Notes: generated from the letters alone by a model not told the origin. A stretch of 5,002 nucleotides of DNA from Thermoplasmata archaeon (GCA_021833045.1 JAKBGP010000175.1:1-5002), one strand, 5' to 3'. Counted from the stretch's first letter, positions 1 to 5,002 are shown. Translations and numbers: made by a program.

Positions 1-215
1 TTTCTGTTAATAGATATTCTTGCTGCCTCAAGGGCAGAGTGTCTGATCTGGCAGCTTTCTTTCGCAATCATCTTGAATTCAATTGGAAAATCTTTCTTCT
101 GATTCCCATGGGTGAATGTTGTAATTTTCGGATATGGGACGCCCCCCATGAATTCCCTTCTTGTGTATGCAGGACCAGTTATCTTTGTATACATTCTTGC
201 TGGTTTCGTTACCAT
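1..215 (-). CDS. rpl10e: Archaeal ribosomal protein uL16 (L10e), 5' part; 3' end off the left edge
   Basis: Translating the minus strand from the ATG at 215-213 gives 71 open codons that run off the left edge. The protein starts MVTKPARMYTKITG and continues with AYTRREFMGGVPYPKIT, then THGN and IRHSALEAARISINR. These match the hallmark N-terminal blocks of archaeal/eukaryotic L10e (uL16): KPARMYRKI, YTRREY..GVP.PKI, a MGN-like turn, and the QIRH.ALEAAR helix. The family is usually about 170-180 residues, so roughly 40% is visible. uL16 binds 23S rRNA in the large subunit near the peptidyl-transferase centre and the A-site side of the central protuberance; it is cytosolic and essential. The chosen ATG gives the standard family N-terminus. 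A weak Shine-Dalgarno-like AGGA lies five bases upstream (plus-strand 221-224). The strand opposite this gene contains open frames that should be treated as shadows. Identification is by recognised sequence, without a search. Confidence 0.95.
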   Translation of the reverse strand, partial: MVTKPARMYTKITGPAYTRREFMGGVPYPKITTFTHGNQKKDFPIEFKMIAKESCQIRHSALEAARISINR

Positions 216-233
216 GATTATCCTGAGGGGAAT

Positions 234-251
234 ATCATATATGTATAAAAA
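234..251 (-). promoter_or_regulatory. Probable TATA box region for rpl10e
   Basis: Read on the minus strand, the region upstream of the rpl10e ATG contains TTTTTATACATATATGAT. The TTTTTATA part is centred about 32 bases before the start codon and CATATATGAT about 23 before it. Either would place transcription initiation within a few bases of the ATG, giving a very short leader that could still just include the AGGA at plus-strand 221-224. Which box is used cannot be decided from sequence alone. Confidence 0.5.
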
Positions 252-262
252 CTAAACTGCCC

Positions 263-306
263 TTCACTCTAACCGCAAGCCCGCTAACTTCAGGCGTGGG
301 AGTGGA
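263..306 (+). repeat. Nested hairpin resembling an IS200/IS605 (TnpB) right end; possible relic
   Basis: This is a GC-richer island inside an otherwise AT-rich spacer. TTCACTC at 263-269 can pair with GAGTGGA at 300-306 (one G-T wobble). Inside it CCGC at 281-284 can pair with GTGG at 296-299 around a loop containing CTTCAG. The text AGCCCGC...CTTCAGGCGTGGGAGTG resembles the hairpin that closes many archaeal tnpB elements and forms the 3' part of their guide RNA. No tnpB coding sequence is present next to it, so if the resemblance is real this is a solo end or remnant. It could equally be an unrelated structured leader or operator. The resemblance is from memory only and is the uncertain part; the pairing is directly visible. 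Confidence 0.3.
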
Positions 307-331
307 CTGATTAATGTGGATGAAATATAAT

Positions 332-389
332 AGGAAATTATCAATGGAGTGTAATTCTATTGAACTAAATTGTAACTGATCAATTTCCT
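332..389. repeat. Inverted repeat upstream of the transporter promoter
   Basis: AGGAAATTATC at 332-342 is the reverse complement of GATCAATTTCCT at 378-389 except for one extra C at 381, separated by 35 bases. The right arm abuts the T/A-rich box at 389-400. The arms could bind a dimeric regulator of the transporter, or could be chance in AT-rich DNA. The rest of the 256-438 spacer shows no gene on either strand. Confidence 0.3.
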
Positions 390-420
390 TTTTAAAATAA
401 TTCAATAACAATTTATAATA
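389..420 (+). promoter_or_regulatory. Probable TATA elements for the transporter gene
   Basis: Two TATA-like boxes precede the transporter: TTTTTAAAATAA at 389-400 and TTTATAATA at 412-420. The second is centred about 23 bases before the ATG at 439, which would give an essentially leaderless message; the first would give a leader of roughly 17-20 bases. There is no convincing Shine-Dalgarno sequence before the ATG, which favours leaderless initiation. Confidence 0.45.
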
Positions 421-438
421 GTAAAATATGGCTTGCCT

Positions 439-1557
439 ATGAGCTTTTTCTGGAGGAATATTAATAACAGCCGGTATTTTACAATCAGCACTATTCTATT
501 CTCCATGAGCTGGCTCTGGTTAAGTTTTACTTATTCCCTTAGGCTTGCATTTCTTGGTGTATCATATGAAGACATTGGAATAATAGGAATTTCAACTTCC
601 CTGCCATTTATCCTGGTTTCATTTCTTTACAGAAAGTCCAGAAGAGCTCATATAAACTTTGCATTGAAATTCCCATTTGCTGTGCTTGCCGTTATTTCCG
701 CTATTTTACTGCTTATTGATCTCAATCTTTATGTTTATATTTTTCTTATTGCAACATCCGGATTATTTCAGAGCATGTGGTGGATAGCCGCTGAAATAGA
801 GACAGGACTTATGAGCGGTGATGGGAAAGCTGAAAGATACTCTGCCGCATGGGCTATACCATCAGGATTATTTCCCATATTCTCAGGTACAATCATCCAG
901 TACGGAGGTTACAGGTCAATTTACTTCATAGTGGTGATCAGTTCAATTATTGGATTCCTCATACAGCCTGTGGAACCGAATGAGAGAAAAAGACTGAAGG
1001 AAGGATCGCTGGATTATTTAATGCTCATGCCTATGCTATTGGTAGGTCTTGCGATGGGTTATACTGCATTTGTCCTCACTCCGCTTCTAAAAAACAGTGG
1101 CTATTCTTATTTTAACATTGGACTTTTGCTTGGCATCTTTGGCATTTCATTCTCACTGGGTTCCATTATCTCAAACTATTCAAAAAAAATATCTACCGGG
1201 CAGTTTGCATGGTTTTCTTCTATTTTTGTAACATCATATCTGCTACTTATTATCAATTTTTCATTTTATTCGATTTCTCTTACCTTATTCCTCGCAGGCC
1301 TCGGAGGAAGCATGGGATTTTCAAAAATCCTAAGTTATATTGGAGAAACTGAAAGTCCGAGGGATGGCGTCTTCCTGTATGAGACATTTTTCTCAATAGG
1401 ATTTGTAACAGGTTCGTTCTCGGGAGGTTTCCTTCTTGAATTTTACGGTTATAGGATCAGCCTTCTACTCTTCATTCCTTCCATTATCTTTTCAATTTTT
1501 ACCTATAAAAAACTTGCGAGATCAAATTCCTCTCTTGTTCTCAGAAACAATGAATGA
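439..1557 (+). CDS. Major facilitator superfamily-type transporter, substrate unknown
   Basis: This 372-residue protein is strongly hydrophobic, with about 11-12 predicted membrane spans and no soluble domain, the size and layout usual for MFS carriers. Visible family-like features are the short charged loop YRKSRRA (64-70) after the second span; a Gly/Pro-rich segment SAAWAIPSGLFPIFSG followed by the YGGYRSIYF turn (135-163), typical of spans 5-6; a charged central cytoplasmic loop NERKRLKEG (181-189) between the halves; GISFSLGSIISNYSKK (235-250) at spans 8-9; and FVTGSFSGGFLLEFYGYR (322-339) before the last span, again MFS-like. MFS proteins move small solutes across the cytoplasmic membrane by alternating access, usually driven by ion gradients. 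Nothing here defines the substrate. The ATG at 439 is preferred over an in-frame TTG at 433 because it fits the TATA spacing better. The 3' end overlaps the convergent neighbour by 36 bases. MFS assignment is moderately sure. Confidence 0.8.
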   Translation: MSFFWRNINNSRYFTISTILFSMSWLWLSFTYSLRLAFLGVSYEDIGIIGISTSLPFILVSFLYRKSRRAHINFALKFPFAVLAVISAILLLIDLNLYVYIFLIATSGLFQSMWWIAAEIETGLMSGDGKAERYSAAWAIPSGLFPIFSGTIIQYGGYRSIYFIVVISSIIGFLIQPVEPNERKRLKEGSLDYLMLMPMLLVGLAMGYTAFVLTPLLKNSGYSYFNIGLLLGIFGISFSLGSIISNYSKKISTGQFAWFSSIFVTSYLLLIINFSFYSISLTLFLAGLGGSMGFSKILSYIGETESPRDGVFLYETFFSIGFVTGSFSGGFLLEFYGYRISLLLFIPSIIFSIFTYKKLARSNSSLVLRNNE

Positions 1558-2595
1558 ATTAAATTCGTTTTCCTTTCCTGTAAGTTCCGATTTGCATTTT
1601 TTACATTCAAGAATGTTTCCCTTGATGTAGAATTCCACAGATTCACAATGTGGGCATGTGCCCCTTATAAAAAGTGCATCGTAAATACTGCGGGAATCAT
1701 GCATCTTTAAAGAAGACTTTTGTGTCGTAGGGTTTTCTGAACCGGTTGTTTTATAGCTTTCTTCATTTGATGAATCCTGATGAATCTGGCGAACTTCAGG
1801 AATTGATAGTGTTGCAAATCCTAATCCTAGAAGTAAAATAACGAATAACAGGTACAGAGTATCTGTAACGGATATAAAATATGATGTTATAAGCTGACTT
1901 CCGAATATTAGAAAAACAGCAGATATTGTTCTGAAAAGGCCATTTCGTTGCATAAAAACAAAAAACATGAAAAATATAAGGAATATTATAACAAATTCAT
2001 TTAAGTTCAGAATTTCATTTAGATACAAAATAAATGTTGCAATTGTTGCAGGGACTGATGAATAAAGATAATAATGAAACTTATATTTATGCCCGGACAT
2101 GATGGTTTTTATAACAGGCGTATCCTTCATGAGTGCCAGTGGAACAAGTGAAATCAAACCCACTATTATCACAATAATTGAAAAAAATATAGCAGTTTGC
2201 TCGTAATATGCTGTTACTCCAACATTTCCAAAAAGTAACTGAAGATCTGGAACTGATGTCTCATTATAGGATAAAAAAATTAGGCCGATAAAGGTAAGAA
2301 GGAATATTTCTGAATATGTTGATTTTCCTTCATTCATCTCTTTCTTTACAGAGTCTTTAGTGTTAAAAAGAAGAATTAAGAACAGTGCTATAATAAAAGA
2401 TATGGCAGTAAAGATAACAGTTTCTCTCCCTGTACCGGGTGTGAAGTACAGATATTGTATAACTGTCTTCTTGAACCCCCCAGTATTGCTGAAAATGTAA
2501 TTAGAAATTGAATATATTGAAATCAGAAATGTTGTAGACATAATTATCATGAATAGATAGAGATCCGCAGTATTCAGATATTCTCTTAACTTCAT
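1522..2595 (-). CDS. Multispan membrane protein with C-terminal zinc ribbon, function unknown
   Basis: I do not recognise the family. The 357 residues hold about eight membrane spans (roughly 12-36, 58-78, 94-110, 134-156, 176-192, 199-216, 220-240, 246-265). A hydrophilic Ser/Thr/Asn-rich linker (about 270-305) follows, then a compact zinc ribbon: CPHC at 314-317 and CKKC at 331-334 separated by 13 residues, with the aromatic/hydrophobic filler typical of such ribbons. An even number of spans puts both ends on the same side; the lysine-rich loops after spans 2 and 4 suggest the ribbon is cytoplasmic. Zinc ribbons commonly mediate protein or nucleic-acid contacts, so a sensor, scaffold or assembly role is possible but unproven. 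The ATG at 2595 lies about 28 bases from the centre of a palindromic TATA box shared with the divergent gene at 2651, and has no Shine-Dalgarno sequence. The stop lies inside the 3' end of the transporter gene. Confidence 0.85.
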   Translation of the reverse strand: MKLREYLNTADLYLFMIIMSTTFLISIYSISNYIFSNTGGFKKTVIQYLYFTPGTGRETVIFTAISFIIALFLILLFNTKDSVKKEMNEGKSTYSEIFLLTFIGLIFLSYNETSVPDLQLLFGNVGVTAYYEQTAIFFSIIVIIVGLISLVPLALMKDTPVIKTIMSGHKYKFHYYLYSSVPATIATFILYLNEILNLNEFVIIFLIFFMFFVFMQRNGLFRTISAVFLIFGSQLITSYFISVTDTLYLLFVILLLGLGFATLSIPEVRQIHQDSSNEESYKTTGSENPTTQKSSLKMHDSRSIYDALFIRGTCPHCESVEFYIKGNILECKKCKSELTGKENEFNSFIVSENKRGI

Positions 2596-2616
2596 AACTG
2601 CGAATACGGTAAACCG

Positions 2617-2630
2617 ATAAATATATTTGT
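2617..2630. promoter_or_regulatory. Palindromic TATA box, probable shared divergent promoter
   Basis: AAATATATTT at 2619-2628 is a perfect 10-base palindrome and the only good TATA-like element in the 55-base gap between two divergent starts. Its centre (2623.5) lies 28.5 bases from the minus-strand ATG at 2595 and 27.5 bases from the plus-strand GTG at 2651. In archaea TBP-bound boxes are centred about 26-27 bases before the transcription start, so one box could direct leaderless transcripts both ways. Sequences flanking the palindrome differ (ACCG on the left, GTAATA on the right), so TFB contacts could bias direction. Confidence 0.65.
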
Positions 2631-2650
2631 AATAAATAGATCACATTATT

Positions 2651-3292
2651 GTGAACAATTTAAAGGTCAGAACAAGAAAAAAACCTTTAATTGAAGTTCT
2701 TAAAAAGAAATTAAAACCATCGATCACGAAACCGGTCTTGATAGCTATAGTTCTAATACTGTCAGGAGTTGTGATCTCAAATTATGGATATTTAAGCAAT
2801 TCAAGTTATACTGCTAAATACCTTACATACAATTATCAGGGACCTATAAACACTTCCCAAAATATCTCTGGAGGACTCGGAATTTCATATAATACTGCCA
2901 CGCTTGTGCAGATAGATTCACAATACGGGAATATATCCTGGAGTATTTGGTACACTTCCACATATAAGAACCGCACAGGAATCCCAGTGACAACTACAGT
3001 AGAGAAATTCGCAAATATCACGAATTCAAAAATTTACAGCAAGTACTTCCCAGCAGGGGATTTTGTAAATTTGGGAAACGGTTTATTTTTCATAGTATTG
3101 AAGAATGTACAGGGCAGAAACCAGAATGCCACTATCAATGTCTTTATTGAAAGCCCCTCGAACCAGCCTACTGAGCCAATATTGATATATTCGGGGATAA
3201 GTGCATTATTGATTGGAATTGTTATTTTTATTGAAGAGATTACCCGTCTAAGCAGGGTTAAAGCCGAAGGAAAACATCTTTTGCGGGAATAA
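2651..3292 (+). CDS. Bitopic-loop membrane protein with large outer domain, function unknown
   Basis: I do not recognise this 213-residue protein. It has a very basic N-terminus (KVRTRKKP and LKKKLK within residues 5-22), a first membrane span at about 28-48, a polar domain at about 50-175 rich in Asn, Ser, Thr and Tyr, a second span at about 176-195, and a basic tail. By the positive-inside rule both ends are cytoplasmic and the central domain is outside. That domain holds seven N-glycosylation sequons (N50, N67, N71, N94, N107, N122, N159), consistent with an archaeal surface glycoprotein. The GTG at 2651 is chosen because it sits 27-28 bases from the shared TATA box, and no in-frame ATG precedes the first span. 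Its divergent neighbour is the zinc-ribbon membrane protein; co-expression is likely from the promoter arrangement. It ends 31 bases from the convergent AlaX-like gene. Confidence 0.8.
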   Translation: MNNLKVRTRKKPLIEVLKKKLKPSITKPVLIAIVLILSGVVISNYGYLSNSSYTAKYLTYNYQGPINTSQNISGGLGISYNTATLVQIDSQYGNISWSIWYTSTYKNRTGIPVTTTVEKFANITNSKIYSKYFPAGDFVNLGNGLFFIVLKNVQGRNQNATINVFIESPSNQPTEPILIYSGISALLIGIVIFIEEITRLSRVKAEGKHLLRE

Positions 3293-3338
3293 AATATGGA
3301 AATATTTTCCTTTGACAGAAAAATTATTTTAAATTTTT
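3293..3338. terminator. Convergent T-rich termination region
   Basis: Between the two convergent stop codons lies AT-rich sequence with oligo-T runs on both strands. On the plus strand TTATTTT at 3324-3330 and TTTTT at 3334-3338 follow the stop at 3292. On the minus strand TTTTT immediately follows the AlaX-like stop (plus-strand AAAAA, 3319-3323). A small dyad, GGAAA/TTTCC at 3298-3310 with a TAT loop, sits between the genes. Archaeal RNA polymerase terminates mainly on oligo-T, so this short region may serve both genes. Confidence 0.4.
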
Positions 3339-4046
3339 AAGTGACACATTTACTCTGCTTCCAACCTTTCCTTTTATAAGATTTGTTTTCAGGGCTATTT
3401 CTCCAACTTCCTTGGTGTTAGCAGTGAGCGTCCCCATTTCCATCATCTCCGGGAGATTCCCTATTTTTACAATCCTTATCTCAGAGATGTCTGGAACTTT
3501 CGATTTGGTTATAGACATGAGGTGTTCATCCTTCAGGAAATCTTCCCTTTTAACATACCTATAAACTGGTTCATTTCCTGAAAGAAGAATCTTATTTGTT
3601 TCAGCTTCAATTTCCCTGACTGCTTCCTCTGTTATTCCATCAAATTCGAGATCTATCCATGCGTAATCCTCATAGGTTTGGTTTATTCTGTGAGTTGCCC
3701 CAAACTTCTCGAATGCAATTCCCGCCATAATTCTCATGGCAGTCCTGAATTTCATGTGATTATACCTTATATTCCAGTCAACGTGCTGCGCGATCTCCTT
3801 TCCTCTTGAATCCTGGGGATATGTATCATGTGAAATCAGGTGAATGCCATCTCCATCATCCCATACATCCACGATCTCGAACTCCTTTCCGTCTATGAAG
3901 ATGGAGCCCTTGTCATTTGGCTGTCCATAAGATGTTGGAAATAATATGGAATCGTCCACAACAATATCGGTGAATTCCACAAACGTAACCCTGCCTTTTC
4001 CCTCTTTTCTGTAATGATCTTCCAGATAACTATGCTTTGTTCCCAT
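3324..4046 (-). CDS. AlaX-type alanyl-tRNA editing domain homologue lacking the zinc ligands
   Basis: The 240-residue protein has the length and architecture of medium AlaX proteins, the free-standing relatives of the alanyl-tRNA synthetase editing domain that hydrolyse mischarged Ser- or Gly-tRNA(Ala). Matching blocks in order are SYLEDHYRKEG (6-16), DSILFPTSYGQPNDKG (32-47), DWNIRYNHMKFRTAMR (90-105) and IRIVKIGNLP...ANTKEVGEI (190-217). Active family members use HTAxH and (C/D)GGTHV to bind zinc. Here the first reads R101-T-A-M-R105 and the second E203-M-G-T-L207-T, so both histidines of the first motif, the Cys/Asp and the last histidine are all replaced. The glycine-rich FYPGGGGQP is reduced to FPTSYGQP. 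The reading frame is intact, which argues against recent decay. It may bind tRNA without hydrolysis, have a changed activity, or regulate. No Shine-Dalgarno sequence is present; the ATG at 4046 sits about 30 bases from its TATA box. Fold assignment is confident; activity is not. Confidence 0.85.
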   Translation of the reverse strand: MGTKHSYLEDHYRKEGKGRVTFVEFTDIVVDDSILFPTSYGQPNDKGSIFIDGKEFEIVDVWDDGDGIHLISHDTYPQDSRGKEIAQHVDWNIRYNHMKFRTAMRIMAGIAFEKFGATHRINQTYEDYAWIDLEFDGITEEAVREIEAETNKILLSGNEPVYRYVKREDFLKDEHLMSITKSKVPDISEIRIVKIGNLPEMMEMGTLTANTKEVGEIALKTNLIKGKVGSRVNVSLKNLK

Positions 4047-4070
4047 TCATATGTGTATGTCATTATGCAT

Positions 4071-4082
4071 TTATTTTTTACT
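4071..4082 (-). promoter_or_regulatory. Probable TATA box for the AlaX-like gene
   Basis: On the minus strand AGTAAAAAATAA is centred about 30 bases before the ATG at 4046, giving a leader of only a few bases. It implies that this gene has its own promoter even though it lies 144 bases downstream of the thyX-family gene in the same direction. Confidence 0.5.
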
Positions 4083-4120
4083 TTTTATGAAAACCAGAAA
4101 TAAATCACCGTGTGGAAATT

Positions 4121-4138
4121 GAACACTCAGTAGTGTTC
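4121..4138. promoter_or_regulatory. Perfect dyad between the thyX-family and AlaX-like genes
   Basis: GAACACT at 4121-4127 and AGTGTTC at 4132-4138 form a perfect 7-base inverted repeat around the 4-base loop CAGT. On the minus strand it lies about 52 bases past the thyX-family stop and about 40 bases upstream of the AlaX-like TATA box. It could be an operator for a dimeric helix-turn-helix regulator of the downstream gene, or a hairpin at the 3' end of the upstream transcript. No T-run follows directly on the minus strand, so an intrinsic terminator is less likely. Confidence 0.4.
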
Positions 4139-4190
4139 CTCAAATCATAATTCTCATGGTAAAATTCAACCGGTCATGGTGGTTGTGGCA

Positions 4191-5002
4191 TCAATGGGAG
4201 GAGATATTGTCCAATTTTTTCTCCTTCCTGTATTCCTGATAGAATCTTCCAAGGGGGTATGAACCCCTGTCGATGAATTTGAAAATGGGTTCACATGCTG
4301 GTTCGAGTGAAATAAAATTCCTGACCATGGACAGGGCAAGATTTCTGATATCATCATGGGCATGTGGGGTTGTTCTAAGTTCTGCAAAGTAACATAATTC
4401 CCTCAGGTTTGTGTGTACAATCATCTGATGGTTGATGCACATTGGAAGCACATACTGTGCTGCTACACTGTCATTGCTATCTTTTATTAATTCTTCGTAA
4501 AACTGTATGGAACTCTCCACAATACCAACAAATTGCTTCTTTATTTCAGGATCCAATCCAACTAATTCCGGTATATCATAACCAAGATCAGGCATTAAAT
4601 TTCCCCTCACAATACTCATGAATCTGTGCCTCTGGAATTCCCTGAATATACCATAATTCATCTTCAGTGAGAAAGTTATATCCACAAATTCGAAGACCCT
4701 TGGAAGTTTGTCTCTCCTATTTGTTCTGATGCTGGCAGCTTTAAGGAGAAAATCTTCCCTGTCTATTGAATTTATTCCCATAAGTTCTGAAATGTGATCA
4801 AGATTCCATTTATTGTAGCTCATGATCATTGACTGGGGGGCCTGGTTTCGTTCCAGATATGGAAATGCAGAATTTCTCCCTTCCAGATACTCCACATACT
4901 TCCCACCATGCCTGTTCCTGGCAGATCTAATAATCTGCCCATAATCAGAGTCAAGTTCGTTGTAGATCATATTTGAAAGTTCCTTAGCTTCCATCAATCC
5001 CG
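4191..5002 (-). CDS. ThyX-family (flavin-dependent thymidylate synthase-like) two-domain protein, C-terminal half
   Basis: The visible part (268-270 residues) matches the second domain of the long ThyX-family proteins of roughly 500 residues, in which two ThyX-like domains are fused. Numbered from the TTG at 4997, the blocks are RTNRRDKLPRVFEFVDITF (91-109), YGIFREFQRHRFMS (115-128) with the RHRxxS element, LGYDIPELV (138-146), and the C-terminal NLRELCYFAELRTTPHAHDD (197-216), which resembles the ThyX NLR-x-L-x-HF-x-x-LR block. ThyX makes dTMP from dUMP using FAD, NADPH and methylene-tetrahydrofolate. The second half of the usual signature (S/E-x-R after RHRxxS) is absent here, so this domain is probably structural, with catalytic residues in the first domain beyond the window. 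The first 75 residues resemble the interdomain connector. No stop precedes the TTG/ATG near 4994-4997, so the frame is open at the edge and those codons are probably internal. The stop is at 4191-4193. Confidence 0.82.
   Translation of the reverse strand, partial: GLMEAKELSNMIYNELDSDYGQIIRSARNRHGGKYVEYLEGRNSAFPYLERNQAPQSMIMSYNKWNLDHISELMGINSIDREDFLLKAASIRTNRRDKLPRVFEFVDITFSLKMNYGIFREFQRHRFMSIVRGNLMPDLGYDIPELVGLDPEIKKQFVGIVESSIQFYEELIKDSNDSVAAQYVLPMCINHQMIVHTNLRELCYFAELRTTPHAHDDIRNLALSMVRNFISLEPACEPIFKFIDRGSYPLGRFYQEYRKEKKLDNISSH

Noticed and set aside
39..248. Plus-strand 69-codon open frame
   Set aside because: It lies antisense to the rpl10e 5' region and its upstream flank; the translation is Cys/His/Trp-rich with no family resemblance, whereas the opposite strand encodes an unmistakable uL16 N-terminus.
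148..255. Plus-strand frame giving a hydrophobic 35-residue peptide, with an open frame continuing left to a TGA at 100-102, at first suggesting a broken permease C-terminus
   Set aside because: It is the exact antisense of rpl10e codons over most of its length; the hydrophobic appearance comes from reading a basic ribosomal gene backwards.
433..438. TTG at 433 as the transporter start
   Set aside because: The in-frame ATG two codons later is a better start codon and fits the TATA spacing better; the two extra residues add nothing recognisable.
1436..1630. Plus-strand 64-codon open frame
   Set aside because: It is a shifted-frame shadow of the transporter's 3' end that runs into the antisense of the zinc-ribbon gene; no promoter or family features.
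2836..3021. Minus-strand 61-codon open frame
   Set aside because: It is antisense to the sequon-rich outer domain of the gene at 2651-3292, with no promoter or recognisable motif.
4166..4387. Minus-strand 73-codon open frame
   Set aside because: It overlaps the conserved C-terminal ThyX-family block in another frame, and that block is the clearly real coding sequence.
4992..4997. ATG/TTG at 4992-4997 as the true start of the thyX-family gene
   Set aside because: The frame stays open to the window edge, there is no properly spaced Shine-Dalgarno sequence or visible TATA box, and the content matches only the connector and second domain of a longer family.

Overview
The window looks like chromosomal DNA of an archaeon, most likely a member of the Thermoplasmata (inference). 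It carries the archaeal form of ribosomal protein uL16 (L10e). Its intergenic regions are AT-rich, with TATA-like boxes about 23-33 bases before start codons and almost no Shine-Dalgarno sequences, which suggests mostly leaderless transcripts. No rRNA, tRNA, CRISPR array or intact mobile element was seen.

Layout, left to right. (1) Bases 1-215, minus strand: the first 71 codons of rpl10e; the rest lies off the left edge. (2) Bases 216-438: a divergent intergenic region with promoters for both flanking genes, a GC-richer nested hairpin at 263-306 that resembles the right end of an IS200/IS605 (TnpB) element, and an AT-rich dyad at 332-389. (3) Bases 439-1557, plus: a 372-residue major-facilitator-type transporter. 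(4) Bases 1522-2595, minus: a 357-residue protein with about eight membrane spans and a C-terminal zinc ribbon, overlapping the transporter tail to tail by 36 bases. (5) Bases 2651-3292, plus: a 213-residue protein with two membrane spans and an outer domain holding seven N-glycosylation sequons. It diverges from gene 4 across a 55-base gap in which one palindromic TATA box sits almost exactly midway between the two starts. (6) Bases 3324-4046, minus: an AlaX-type alanyl-tRNA editing domain protein in which all four zinc-ligand positions and most of the glycine-rich motif are substituted. (7) Bases 4191-5002, minus: the C-terminal half of a long, two-domain ThyX (flavin-dependent thymidylate synthase) family protein, cut by the right edge.

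The two most notable points are the AlaX relative, which keeps the fold signatures but has apparently lost its catalytic metal site, and the symmetric single-TATA divergent promoter tying two uncharacterised membrane genes together. The latter pair is the best candidate for an undescribed functional unit: a multispan protein with a cytoplasmic zinc ribbon and a partner with a large, probably glycosylated, outer domain. The remaining neighbours (ribosomal protein, transporter, nucleotide metabolism) show no clear shared pathway.
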